This document shows, in pieces, positions 1 to 9,526 of a stretch of DNA of 64,000 nt (positions within the stretch are counted from its first letter, which is position 1; every line of letters begins with the position of its first letter). The position numbers and the translations under genes were made by a program. Source of the DNA: Photorhabdus thracensis (GTDB taxonomy: Bacteria; Pseudomonadota; Gammaproteobacteria; Enterobacterales; Enterobacteriaceae). The notes below the pieces were generated by a model. The model ran no database searches, was not told the DNA's origin, and worked only from the letters and a program-made list of their open reading frames with translations. The stretch spans positions 2,728,001 to 2,792,000 of the forward strand of contig NZ_CP011104.1 in the NCBI RefSeq assembly GCF_001010285.1. Direction: 5' to 3'.

Positions 1-2349
1 GGCGCTGTCCGTCGTCATCATTCCTTGCGAGCGGCTTTTCCCCATCAACGCCAGCAACGGGCCAAAGGTCTTGTCCATCGGCCCCGGTGGACCGCCCTGC
101 GGCTCAATCTCCAGAGCATTATTTTTCCGGAACAGGTTTTGCGCTGATTTAACTAACGAATCCGATAAGGCCGGGTCCTGCTGCCCGGTTTCGCCCTGAT
201 AAGCTAATGTGTTCATCAGCGCAATCAGCGGGGACTGGCGCACATCAGCCATCAGGGTTAACTGGTCGATGGTGTCGGAAAGCGTATGCGCTTTATGCCA
301 ACGCAAACTGTTGAGGAAGTTCAGCCAGGCGCCCGAAAAATCCGTGAAGTAACGTTCCGTCAGACGTGCCTTTAAGGCCGCCGGTGAAACCCTATCCGAT
401 ACCGGCTGATGCCCGTCGCTTAAAACCCAGTCAATGTCTTCCCGCCGGGAAGCCGCCACCGCGTCTATCGCTTTCCGGACCTGCCCTTCCCAGGCCTGAC
501 GGGTAAACATCCCCGGCACGACACCGGTTGCAGTAAATAACTGCCCGGCATCCGTCTCTCCGGTCATCTGTTCCAGCCGCAAATCACCGTAACTGTGGGC
601 GACCTGCTGCAACACTTTCTGGTAGAGCGTCGCGTCGGCATTGCGCTGCCCCAGCTGATTCAGCAGTATCTGACGCACCTCGCTGACCAGTGGCCTATCC
701 ACCGGGATTTTCCACTCCGGGTGTTGCGGCAAATTCCGGGCATAAAACGCCAGCAGTGACGCCCCGGTGTTTTGCCATAAGCCATCGGTAACCCCTTCAC
801 GGTGCGGCCACTCCGCCATCAGTATCCGGCTCATAAAATCCGCATCGGCTTTTTCCGGCTGGGCCATCATCAGATAGGCTTTTAATTGATGGTATGCCCG
901 TTGACTCAACTTACGGCGCTGTGGGCTGTCAGACGGCAAATTGACCCAGGCAACCAAACGCTGGTGCAAACGCCGGGCGGCCTCGTCACGCATAAGCCGC
1001 GTATTATTGCGCTGATAAACCGGCCACAGGGCCCTAAGCTGCGCCGCGTTCTGATTCAGACCGAAGCGGCTGTACCAGGGAACGCCCTCTTCTGTACGGT
1101 ACAGTAACCGGTCAATCTCCCGTTGCAGGGCATGTTGACTCAGCAGATGGGTCGATAACGGGCGGTGCATATCACTGGCCTGACTGACCCGCTCACGGCT
1201 CAGGGTTATCTGGTGGCGGTTAGCGAAAAATGACGTCACACTGCCCACCCCCCACAGGACCGTCAACACAATCAAGCCCCATTGGGCGCTTTTTTCCCAC
1301 GGGAAACCGACAACTTGCCCCCGGACGCGACGGACATCTTCCCGTATCCCATCCCAACTGGCATCAGCCCACCAGCCATGCTCCGTCATCCCCGGCGGCA
1401 CCGCCAGCGGTAAACTGAACATCACCCCCGCCAGCCATATCGGTTGCCGGGTTAACAGCGGACTCAGATGACGAACCCAGAGCTCCACTCCGCCCGTCAA
1501 CATGTGCTGCGCCAGTCGCAACAAGAAATCATGCCGGTTCTCCGCTAACGCCTGCCCAATTCCTCGAGCGGTCAGTTGCGGCGGCAACTGATTCAGGCAC
1601 TGCTCAAGCACCTGCGGCGTACATTCTTCGGGCAATAAACACCCAATCGTCTGCGTCGGGCGGTCACGCTGCTCCCAGTTGCTGTGCCGCACATTCCACA
1701 CATACACCGGCGCCTGCCAGCCAAGCTGCCGGCCCTGCTTCTGCAACATCCGCAATGCGGTCTCCATCTGAGGCCGCTGGCTGAGTTGCGCCTCCGTCAT
1801 CACCCACACCACGCCATCCAACGGACGACGGCGGCGCAACTTACGCAGAGCTTTCAACTGCACACCATCGGGTTCGGCCTGCGGGCTTCCGCCCCACAGC
1901 AAAACGGTGTCATGGCCTTCCAGCCAGTGTTGAGTCGTTAATCCCGGTGCAATCGCCTCTGCCTGTTCCGGTTCGCCCATCACCAGCAATATGCGCACTT
2001 TGCGACGCCAGAAACGGCCATAACACTGGTTAAGATGAAAATTGATAACCTCAACATACTCATCTTCAGAGGAATGAATTTTTAAACGCTTTTCCTTGGC
2101 TGGATACAGCCCTTCTTGTTCGATTGTCCTTCTAATATATTCCTGTCGATAGATTCCGGCGATTATCGGTGCAAGATGAAGTACACCCAAGATCAAAACA
2201 GCCAATCCCCAGGCAAACGTTTTTTTATAATTTTCATCCAATCCGACTTTTTCACCATAAAACCAGATACAAAATGCCAGTACAGAAGCAATGACGATAA
2301 ATAGCAATGCATTACCGGCTCTGGTCCATTTATTACCGATTATTTCCAT
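1..2349 (-). CDS. tssM: TssM (IcmF/VasK-type) T6SS inner-membrane protein, 3' end outside window
   Basis: TssM is the large inner-membrane component of the T6SS membrane complex and works with TssL and TssJ. The frame is open for 783 codons from the ATG at 2349 to the window edge, so the C-terminal periplasmic part is missing here. The start overlaps the end of the upstream gene by 10 bases (ATGGAAATAA) behind a GGAGG-like site. Two hydrophobic segments lie near the N-terminus (about residues 12-30 and 45-66), and a third lies near residue 325 (WGLIVLTVLWGVGSV). Where many IcmF proteins have the Walker A motif GxxGxGKT, this one reads RILLVMGEPEQAEAIAPGL, so the nucleotide-binding loop appears absent. 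It is the last T6SS gene visible at this edge. Family assignment is by recollection of VasK-type sequences. Confidence 0.85.
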   Translation of the reverse strand, partial: MEIIGNKWTRAGNALLFIVIASVLAFCIWFYGEKVGLDENYKKTFAWGLAVLILGVLHLAPIIAGIYRQEYIRRTIEQEGLYPAKEKRLKIHSSEDEYVEVINFHLNQCYGRFWRRKVRILLVMGEPEQAEAIAPGLTTQHWLEGHDTVLLWGGSPQAEPDGVQLKALRKLRRRRPLDGVVWVMTEAQLSQRPQMETALRMLQKQGRQLGWQAPVYVWNVRHSNWEQRDRPTQTIGCLLPEECTPQVLEQCLNQLPPQLTARGIGQALAENRHDFLLRLAQHMLTGGVELWVRHLSPLLTRQPIWLAGVMFSLPLAVPPGMTEHGWWADASWDGIREDVRRVRGQVVGFPWEKSAQWGLIVLTVLWGVGSVTSFFANRHQITLSRERVSQASDMHRPLSTHLLSQHALQREIDRLLYRTEEGVPWYSRFGLNQNAAQLRALWPVYQRNNTRLMRDEAARRLHQRLVAWVNLPSDSPQRRKLSQRAYHQLKAYLMMAQPEKADADFMSRILMAEWPHREGVTDGLWQNTGASLLAFYARNLPQHPEWKIPVDRPLVSEVRQILLNQLGQRNADATLYQKVLQQVAHSYGDLRLEQMTGETDAGQLFTATGVVPGMFTRQAWEGQVRKAIDAVAASRREDIDWVLSDGHQPVSDRVSPAALKARLTERYFTDFSGAWLNFLNSLRWHKAHTLSDTIDQLTLMADVRQSPLIALMNTLAYQGETGQQDPALSDSLVKSAQNLFRKNNALEIEPQGGPPGPMDKTFGPLLALMGKSRSQGMMTTDSA

Positions 2350-3497
2350 TGCTCCTCCAATGTCTGAACGGTATTTATCACCCAGTTACATTCATTTTTT
2401 GACAAAACTAAATAACTTCCTGAATTATATTGAGATAGATCAATAGCCAATCCAGTCGTCAACCAATAAGCGCCGGGACCGGGTACACCTATAAACCTTT
2501 CGATATTCTCAATATGTTCCAGCTTTAATGCTGCATTCTGTTTTTGGATCACAGACATTATTTGTGAGAAATATGAATGCATACTGCCATTATCCCCTAT
2601 CATGTCTGTCGCCATTTTGGCGGGTAATTGGGTACTGATAAAGATTTGGAATTCTTGTTCAAAATCTTCTGAATAAATTTCCATAGGCCGGTATATTCTG
2701 GCTTTCTCAGCCAGATTAAATTTTTTCGTCAAATCATCTGTTGCGATAAGAAATACAGCTAGACCTTCTGAAAACTGTTCATTGCTTTCAATTTGCATCA
2801 ATATCAATAATTGCACTTCACTGGTGGTTTCTTTTAACCAATTATCAATATGCATTGCAGACAAATGAGGCGATATATTTAACTGAGATAACGGCTTACC
2901 AGAAGGAAAAACCGACTGCCAGCTTTCCTTCAGCACACTCTCTAATTTTTCATATTCCTGCTCAACACAATTAGTGATAACGGTTGCACAGATTAACTTA
3001 TCCGGCAGTATATCCGAAATAGTTTTTTCCACACTATGCAATAATATCTGCATTGAGTCACGCCATTTATCTTCTGACCATGAAAAATAATCTATGACTT
3101 TTCGCTTGCCATATTGAACTTCAATTTTCGATTCTTCCTGTACTATGGTGGCAGCGGTAATATTCTCCGGCAAAAATACGCAACTGTATAACACTGACAT
3201 ATATCGGCCCGCCCAAGATTGCCATTCTTTCTCAACATGTTGGCCCTCTTTATGCCAAAGACGATACATCTCCAGCCAGTAACCAAAGAGATATAAACGC
3301 AGCCCAAATGCGGTAAGCCATATCAAGCCGACAACGCCAAAGATCATCCACCACAGGGACTGCCTGATAAATTCAGACCATAGCAGATAGCCGGCAATAC
3401 AGATGCCAACAATAGCAATCAATGAAACCAGCCAACGCCATAATACGGGAGGGACAGGCTCTTGTTGCATGGTTATAACAGGTTTATTCCAACCCAT
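2340..3497 (-). CDS. unknown two-span membrane protein in T6SS operon
   Basis: A 385-residue protein of unknown function. I chose the ATG at 3497 (MGWNKPV) because GAGGT lies five bases upstream; a frame extension to 3548 has no such site. The N-terminus carries two adjacent hydrophobic segments (about residues 20-42 and 48-70, each flanked by Trp). A long soluble region without recognisable motifs follows, ending in a Gly/Pro-rich stretch (GVPGPGAYW) and a Trp-containing tail. Its stop codon overlaps the tssM start, which argues for translational coupling and a role linked to the membrane complex. That role is inferred from position only. Confidence 0.7.
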   Translation of the reverse strand: MGWNKPVITMQQEPVPPVLWRWLVSLIAIVGICIAGYLLWSEFIRQSLWWMIFGVVGLIWLTAFGLRLYLFGYWLEMYRLWHKEGQHVEKEWQSWAGRYMSVLYSCVFLPENITAATIVQEESKIEVQYGKRKVIDYFSWSEDKWRDSMQILLHSVEKTISDILPDKLICATVITNCVEQEYEKLESVLKESWQSVFPSGKPLSQLNISPHLSAMHIDNWLKETTSEVQLLILMQIESNEQFSEGLAVFLIATDDLTKKFNLAEKARIYRPMEIYSEDFEQEFQIFISTQLPAKMATDMIGDNGSMHSYFSQIMSVIQKQNAALKLEHIENIERFIGVPGPGAYWLTTGLAIDLSQYNSGSYLVLSKNECNWVINTVQTLEEQWK

Positions 3498-3784
3498 ATT
3501 TACCTCATTGAAACATGTAGTACACTTGAGATAACCTGACAAACACATAAAGGGGTAGAAAGATATTTAATTACACTGAATAAAATATCATTCACCCTAA
3601 GTTTCTCGATTTTATCGTGCAGAAATGAGTCTCATTATCCCAAGATAATATTAATCACACTCAGGCGAATGAAGACATTAATAAAACCACAAAAGAAAAT
3701 AATCTTTATTTCATGGAGTTATCCATTACCAACACATCATTAATTTCGCATTTTAAAGTTATCCACAACATTGCAGAACCTGTA

Positions 3785-4231
3785 TTATTGATTCAAACTG
3801 GGATTCAGCAGGTTTATTAATTTACTGCCGTCATCGGGCTGAACAGAAATCTCCTTATATCGCCAATGACCTGAATGCTTCTCAGCATCAACATACACTG
3901 TAGCGCCGGAGCGATTTCCTTTAATGGGTATTTCCAATGCCGCTTCGCTATTACTGATACTACCAGAAACAAACCAGCCCACCTCAATAGGCTGCCCTAA
4001 TATATTCTTTACCACAGAACTGGATTGCGCCAATGATAACGCTTTTTCATAAGGCTCCGAGGATTTCATTGAATGAATGATTATAGCGAATACACCGCCG
4101 ATGATAATAGGCATCATGCAAAGAATAACCCATTTCCATTTTCCTGCCAACCAACGGTGTTTTCCAACAAGAGAAGGCGTACCCGTCATGGATTCATTAT
4201 CAGTCAGAGACCACTCTTTTTTTATCTTCAT
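3785..4231 (-). CDS. Coa1-like single-span membrane protein
   Basis: A 148-residue protein with a cytoplasmic N-terminus of about 33 residues, one transmembrane segment (VILCMMPIIIGGVFAIII, about residues 35-52) and an extracytoplasmic domain. That domain resembles the cytochrome oxidase assembly factor 1 (Coa1) fold: an LGQPI motif near residue 80, then SGSISNSEAALEIPIKG, then a GHWRYKEISV strand near residue 122. In bacteria this domain also occurs in proteins unrelated to oxidase assembly. Gaps of about 135 bases (to the lipoprotein gene upstream) and 287 bases (to the next gene downstream) separate it from its neighbours, so it may have its own promoter. Function here is unknown; immunity or envelope chaperone roles are only guesses from context. 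Confidence 0.6.
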   Translation of the reverse strand: MKIKKEWSLTDNESMTGTPSLVGKHRWLAGKWKWVILCMMPIIIGGVFAIIIHSMKSSEPYEKALSLAQSSSVVKNILGQPIEVGWFVSGSISNSEAALEIPIKGNRSGATVYVDAEKHSGHWRYKEISVQPDDGSKLINLLNPSLNQ

Positions 4232-4366
4232 ATCTTTAATACCTTATCTATTATGGCAGAATGCCATGTTAAAAACATTTTTTGATGATAAATGCTAACT
4301 TATTACTAAGATTCGAATATAAGTACAAATATCATTGTTCAGATAAATGATTGCTATTTTCTATAA

Positions 4367-5851
4367 CTACGCAGACCGTTTAGTACCTAAATTTACCGTC
4401 TGCCAACCATGTTGTTCAACCACAACTTGTGGACAGCTACTTAATAACGCCGCATTCACCGGTTTCAATGGTTCATTGGCATTTGCCTGAACAATAGGTA
4501 GTGAACGATAAATTTTCCGTAAATTCTCAGCATAATGGCTCGATTGGATCGTAACCTTAGCGGCAAAAGGAATAAAATTATCACTGCGCCCATAATTTAC
4601 CGACGTTTCACCTTTGCTTAAAAAGGCAATAACTTTCGCTTCATTGATCTGCCAATTCTTTTCCCCATCAGCCGTCGGAATTATTTCCACATGTTGCATC
4701 ACATTTTCATAATCACGCTTTGACTGTATCCATTTTAACGCCGCCAACACTGCTCGCTTACGCTCATTGAGTACAGAACCTTCCCCACACTTCTGCTCGT
4801 CATGATTCACCGGGTTTACCACTTCCCGCCAGAGGTTAGAATCAATCAGAACGGCAATTACCTCCCCTTTAGTTTCTAATGGCATAGACTTCAACATATC
4901 GCCTTGGCTGGCATTGATTTTTTCCATCAGTTCCACCCGCGCTTCTTTATTGCTGCGAATGCTTATTAAGTCTGGTGTTAACTTTTTAACTTCTGGACGA
5001 TTAATGACACAGCGAAAACCATAGCCAGGAAGGTAATGACCGCCATTTTTAAAAACGTCAGAAGATGTATTGCCCCTTGTCACTGTTGTGCTAAGAGATT
5101 CATCTTTGCCAGCTATGCCCCTCATTACCTTTTTATCACCATGCTCAGGCCCTTGGGGATTACGCTCTGGTGAATTCTGATAATAGTCAGCAGCATACCA
5201 GTCATTAACCCAATCCTGACCATTCCCCATCATGTCATACAACCCCAGAGGATTCGGCGGATAAGAACCTACCGGGCTAAAACCATCTGTAAAATTCTTG
5301 CCCAATTCAAGACGGTTATTATTGTTCGCAAAGATAAATAACTGACCACGACTACGCGCTGCATACTCCCATTGCGCTTCTGTCGGTAAATCCACCGGCT
5401 CACCACTGACTTTACCCAACCACTGGCAATAATCCTTAGCCTCTTGCCATTCCACCGAAGCAGGATAGTTATCTCCCGTAATCCGGGCAAAATACTCGCC
5501 AGAGTTGCCTTTCAAACTGTTATACGCTTCTGATTTCGGCTTCCCCAAAATTGCCCGATAGCGGTTAAGCTGGCCCCATGTCACTTTGTATTTAGCGATG
5601 CTAAAACTGTCCAGAGTCACCTTATGCTCTGGTTTGTTATCCTGATCCGGGGTGAGGGGAATGTGTTTACCCATCTGCGGGCCAAAATCGCCCATCATAA
5701 AGCTACCCCCTTCCACAGGTACCATTTCCGCCAATGCTTCTTTCACCAGTGTCTGCGGTTCTGGCTGAATTTTCTTTTCACCTTTACAACCCACCAGTGT
5801 CAGCAATGCCAGCCCAGCTATTATGGGATAACACATCGTTCGTTTTATCAT
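4367..5851 (-). CDS. FGE-like lipoprotein fused to effector C-terminal domain
   Basis: A 494-residue lipoprotein. The signal peptide ends in a lipobox (TLVGC, Cys at about residue 22). An FGE/SUMF1-type C-lectin-like domain spans about residues 42-290, with typical blocks VPVEGGSFMMGDF, ASVEWQEAKDYCQWLG, LPTEAQWEYAARSRGQ, NPLGLYDMMGNGQDWV and YGFRCV. The RGGSW...CR segment carrying the first catalytic cysteine of true FGE enzymes is absent, so sulfatase activation is unlikely. From about residue 302 to the end it matches the last 190 or so residues of the putative effector encoded at 10598-12811 (shared KWxQSKRDYENVMQ, FAAKV, EPLKPVN, EQHG). This makes it a mosaic of immunity-like and effector-like parts. 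Its ATG overlaps the upstream stop as ATGA. Confidence 0.75.
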   Translation of the reverse strand: MIKRTMCYPIIAGLALLTLVGCKGEKKIQPEPQTLVKEALAEMVPVEGGSFMMGDFGPQMGKHIPLTPDQDNKPEHKVTLDSFSIAKYKVTWGQLNRYRAILGKPKSEAYNSLKGNSGEYFARITGDNYPASVEWQEAKDYCQWLGKVSGEPVDLPTEAQWEYAARSRGQLFIFANNNNRLELGKNFTDGFSPVGSYPPNPLGLYDMMGNGQDWVNDWYAADYYQNSPERNPQGPEHGDKKVMRGIAGKDESLSTTVTRGNTSSDVFKNGGHYLPGYGFRCVINRPEVKKLTPDLISIRSNKEARVELMEKINASQGDMLKSMPLETKGEVIAVLIDSNLWREVVNPVNHDEQKCGEGSVLNERKRAVLAALKWIQSKRDYENVMQHVEIIPTADGEKNWQINEAKVIAFLSKGETSVNYGRSDNFIPFAAKVTIQSSHYAENLRKIYRSLPIVQANANEPLKPVNAALLSSCPQVVVEQHGWQTVNLGTKRSA

Positions 5852-6765
5852 TTCAATATTTCCTCGTTGTTGTGGGAATTTTTTAAATCTAAATTAGCGT
5901 TTTTGGCTTTAAGAAAATTGACTACGCAGCGAAAGCCGTATCCCGGTGGGTAATGTTTTTCAAAGTAATTTAAAGCTACTTTGCCACGATTAATAACATG
6001 ATTCCCCCATATATCAGCTCCCATTTGGCCTCTGATTACTTTTTTTTCTCCTTTTTCAGGGCCTTGTGGATTATGTTCTGGCGAGTGCTGATAGTAATCA
6101 GCAGCATACCAATCATTAACCCAATCTGTGCCATTACCCATCATGTCATACAATCCTAACGGATTAGGTAAATATGAGCCGACCGGACGAAAATCATCGG
6201 TAAAATTTTTCCCTGGTTCATACACATTGTTACTGTTGGCAAAAATAAATAATTGACCACGACTACGAGCCGCATATTCCCATTGTGCTTCTGTTGGCAA
6301 ATCTACGATCTCTCCACTCATTTTACCCAACCACTGGCAGTAATCTTTAGCCTCCTGCCAACTCACTGAAGCCGGATAGTTATCTCCAGTACTACGGTCC
6401 AGAAATTCATAGTCAGGATCTGAAGACTTTAAGTTTTTATAAATTGCCGTTTTCGGTAACCCCAGAATAGCCCGATAACGATTAAACTGCCCCCAAGTCA
6501 CCTTATATTTTGCGATTTTAAAACTGTCCAACGTCACCTTATGTTCCGGCTTGTTATCCATATCAAAACTATAAGGCAAGTGCTCTCCTACCCGACGGCC
6601 AAAATCCCCCATCATAAAACTGCTACCTTCCACTGGTACCATTTCCGCCAATGCTTCTTTCACCAAAGCCTGCGGTTCTGCCTGAACTTTATTTTTATCT
6701 TTACAGCCCGACAGTGTTAGTAATACCAAGCCTGCTACTAAGGGATAACAGAATATGCTTTTCAC
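5848..6765 (-). CDS. FGE-like lipoprotein, second copy
   Basis: A 305-residue lipoprotein starting at GTG, with lipobox LSGC (Cys at about residue 21). It consists of one FGE/SUMF1-type domain and is closely similar to the copies at 4367-5851 and 9527-10597. Blocks VPVEGSSFMMGDF, SWQEAKDYCQWLGK, TEAQWEYAARSRGQ and YGFRCVVN are visible; the catalytic RGGSW-CR segment is not. It lacks the effector-like tail of the next gene. Its stop overlaps the start of the downstream copy (ATGA). Before the insertion at 6789, its GTG would have overlapped the stop of the upstream copy as GTGA. The IS now separates it from the upstream transcript. Immunity is an inference from context. Confidence 0.75.
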   Translation of the reverse strand: MKSIFCYPLVAGLVLLTLSGCKDKNKVQAEPQALVKEALAEMVPVEGSSFMMGDFGRRVGEHLPYSFDMDNKPEHKVTLDSFKIAKYKVTWGQFNRYRAILGLPKTAIYKNLKSSDPDYEFLDRSTGDNYPASVSWQEAKDYCQWLGKMSGEIVDLPTEAQWEYAARSRGQLFIFANSNNVYEPGKNFTDDFRPVGSYLPNPLGLYDMMGNGTDWVNDWYAADYYQHSPEHNPQGPEKGEKKVIRGQMGADIWGNHVINRGKVALNYFEKHYPPGYGFRCVVNFLKAKNANLDLKNSHNNEEILK

Positions 6766-6854
6766 GATTTTGCTACCCCCTGTTTATTGAGGGTGTCGCA
6801 AAAGGTCATGTTATCCATTAAAATCTGCGCTCTTCCTTTAGGCGCAGCTCTTTT

Positions 6855-8216
6855 ATGACCTTATTCATTCGAAAACGGGAACCGTCTGCTTACACCAAAC
6901 GTCAGTTTGTCAAAGCTCAGCACTTACCTGTATTGGATGGCTCCCTTTCCCTTTCTGATTATCTCAGGCAAATGGGGGAGCGTTGCGCATTTATTGTTGC
7001 TGACATTCTTGATGAGCAAGATTGGGGCCCCTTTGAACGCCATTATGCTTCGACAGGGAGAGCCCCTTATTCTCCACGCTCCATGATGGGGATCCTGCTT
7101 TATGGGATCATGAAAGGACACTGCTCGCTCAGAGAACTTGAACGACTTGCGCGTTTAGATTTAGGCTGTATTTTTGTCAGCCAGGGAATTACGCCCGATC
7201 ATGCCAGTCTTGGGCGTTTTATTTATCAGCACCAATCCGTCCTGACGGGACCGTTTTTTAAGGCACTGACCTTATCCATTTTGCACCGCAGTCGTTCGGA
7301 CGGCTCGTGCCTGGCCGGTGACGGGACAGTGATAGAGGCGGCCTGTTCTCATTACCACCTTTTAACTCAGGAAGCGATTTCACGTGAAAAAAATACTCTC
7401 ACGGCTACCCCTGCCACAGCGCAGACAGAAAAACGCATAAAGCAATTGGAACAGGGAGCCAACGTATTACGGCGCCGACAAGAAAATCGCGAAAAAAAAG
7501 GGAAGGATGCCAGCCAACTGCGTATCAATCCAACAGAACCCGACGCCGTCGTCCAGAAACTCAAGCGGGGAAGGGGATTTTCAACTTCCTATAAACCGTC
7601 TGTTTTAGTCAACAACAGACGTATTATCGTCGCTCAAACGGTCGACCCCTCCAGTGAAACCCAAGTGATGGCCGCGTTATTGGCGCAGAATCTCACTATC
7701 TCGGGAGGTCACCCGGAAAAGCTGTTATTGGATGCCGGTTATTTCCATGACGATGTGATTGCTGAGGCGAAGAAACATCAGATCTGGCTGTTTTGTACAG
7801 AAAATTCAGACCGACAGCGTGCCCGAAAAATCTATCCTAAATCCTTATTTACTTATGATGCTGAGCAAGATTGCTATATTTGTCCTGCTCATCACCAATT
7901 GTCCCTGCAAAGTACAGTGAAAGCCACTGAAAAAACGCGGACCTATCGGGTTTATCGCGCTGACAATTGTGCCGGATGCCCGCAGAAAGCGGGCTGCACA
8001 AAGGCTAAAGGAGGAAGAAAAATAAAACGTTATCCGGAAGATGAAGAGCGGGAGACACTTCGTTTGCATATGGCCCGACCGGAGTCAAAACAGATATTGA
8101 GTCAACGGAAGAGCCTGGTAGAACCGGTATTTTCGGCATTACGGGGAATTCAGAGACTGGAACGCTTTCGGCGTAAGGGATTGTCAGAGGGCGTTCAGAA
8201 TTCTGTGTCACGTTAA
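6855..8216 (+). pseudogene. IS1182-family transposase, interrupted by nested IS
   Basis: The reading frame matches the intact transposase at 43123 for about 445 residues (N-terminal DUF772-like region, then a DDE-type nuclease domain with LLLDAGYFHDD and a Cys-rich insert CAGCPQKAGC). It then runs into the IS256-family element at 8187 and stops there. The remaining C-terminal codons continue at 9484-9669 behind the nested element. It is therefore inactive unless the inner IS excises. Confidence 0.9.
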
Positions 8217-9483
8217 TTGAGCGGTTATAACGTTATCACATTATCCAAACGCCCTTCAAAGTAAATATAGAGTTGCGACAGCGTTAGATTCCAGCTCTGT
8301 ATTGGCATTGTCCATTTTTCCTGTGCATTGAGAAGCCCCAGATAAAGCAGTTTCATCAGACTGTTTTCATTCGGGAACGCCCCTTTAGTTTTTGTCAGTT
8401 TCCTGAACTGACGGTGGACTGACTCGATGGCATTGGTTGTGTAAATGACCTTGCGGATGCCCGCCGGATAGCGGAAATAACCCGACAGGTTACCCCACTT
8501 ACGACGCCAGCTCTGGATGACTACCGGATACTGTTGACTCCATTTCGCATCCAGTTCGTCCAGCGCGCTTTCTGCTGCGTCTTTTGAGACCGCACGATAC
8601 ACGGGTTTCAGATCAGCCATGAAGGCTTTGTGGTGCTTTGAAGCCACGTATTTGATGGAGTTACGGATCTGGTGAATGACGCACAGCTGCACCTCCGTTT
8701 GCGGGTATATGCTGTTGATCGCTTCCGGGAAACCCGTCAGGCCATCAACGCAGGCGATGAGAATATCTTTCAGTCCACGGTTTTGCAGGTCTGTCAGCAC
8801 GGATAGCCAGAAGTTTGCGCCTTCGTTTTCAGACAGATACAACCCAAGGATTTCCTTTTTTCCCTCAAGATTGAGCGCCAGTACGGTATAGACAGCCTTA
8901 CTCACGTAACGACCCTCCTCACGGATTTTGTAATGGATGGCGTCCAGCCAGATAAAGGGATAAATGGCTTCCAGCGGGCGCTGCTGCCACTGTTTTAACT
9001 CGGGAATGACCTTGTCTGTCACAGCGCTGATGGTGGCACTAGAGACGCTGAAGGCGTACAGGTCTTCAATTTCCCGGCTGATATCGGTGTAGCTCATCCC
9101 GAGGGCAAACAGGCGGATAATCTTCCGCTCTATCTCGTCTGATAACGTGGTCTGGTGCTTCTTAACCAGTTGGGGCTCAAAAGTCCCATTACGATCCCGT
9201 GGTGTAGCCAGTTCAAAGTTACCGGTCGGGGCTTTGATGGTCTTTTTGGTGGAACCATTCTTCCGGTTGGCCTCAAGGTCATTAGCCAGATAGGAGTCAA
9301 GTTCGGCAACCAGAGCGGCTTCAGTAAGTTGCTTAATCAATGGGGTCAGGATGCCATTCTTACCGGTCAGTGCCTGACCCTCCTGAAGCGCTTTCAGGGC
9401 TTTGTCGAAATCGAAAGATTGAGTCATTTATCATTCCTTTTTGAGATATATTACTGGAATGACACAGAATTTCTAACACTCCC
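8187..9483 (-). mobile_element. IS256-family element nested in the IS1182 copy
   Basis: A 1297-base element with imperfect 24-base terminal inverted repeats at 8187-8210 and 9460-9483 (both ending in the inner block ATTCTGTGTCA). A direct 8-base target duplication GATTGTCA flanks it (8179-8186 and 9484-9491), which fits IS256-family habits. The uninterrupted twin at 43057 carries a single GATTGTCA at the corresponding point, confirming the boundaries. Confidence 0.95.
8225..9427 (-). CDS. IS256-family (mutator) transposase
   Basis: A 400-residue transposase that catalyses excision and integration of its IS. Expected catalytic acidic residues appear in FIWLDAIHYK (about residue 160), CVDGLTGFPEAI (about residue 226) and TTNAIESVHRQ (about residue 330). 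The typical CVIHQIRNSIKYV block lies between the second and third. Its length is normal for the family and the frame is intact, so the inner element may be active. It is transcribed opposite to the interrupted host transposase. Confidence 0.95.
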   Translation of the reverse strand: MTQSFDFDKALKALQEGQALTGKNGILTPLIKQLTEAALVAELDSYLANDLEANRKNGSTKKTIKAPTGNFELATPRDRNGTFEPQLVKKHQTTLSDEIERKIIRLFALGMSYTDISREIEDLYAFSVSSATISAVTDKVIPELKQWQQRPLEAIYPFIWLDAIHYKIREEGRYVSKAVYTVLALNLEGKKEILGLYLSENEGANFWLSVLTDLQNRGLKDILIACVDGLTGFPEAINSIYPQTEVQLCVIHQIRNSIKYVASKHHKAFMADLKPVYRAVSKDAAESALDELDAKWSQQYPVVIQSWRRKWGNLSGYFRYPAGIRKVIYTTNAIESVHRQFRKLTKTKGAFPNENSLMKLLYLGLLNAQEKWTMPIQSWNLTLSQLYIYFEGRLDNVITL

Positions 9484-9526
9484 GATTGTCAGCGGTAAAG
9501 CTGGAGTTTTCCCTGCATGCAATGGC

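Noticed and set aside
886-2304. Several plus-strand frames opposite tssM
   Set aside because: The minus strand carries one continuous 783-codon tssM frame, which explains the region.
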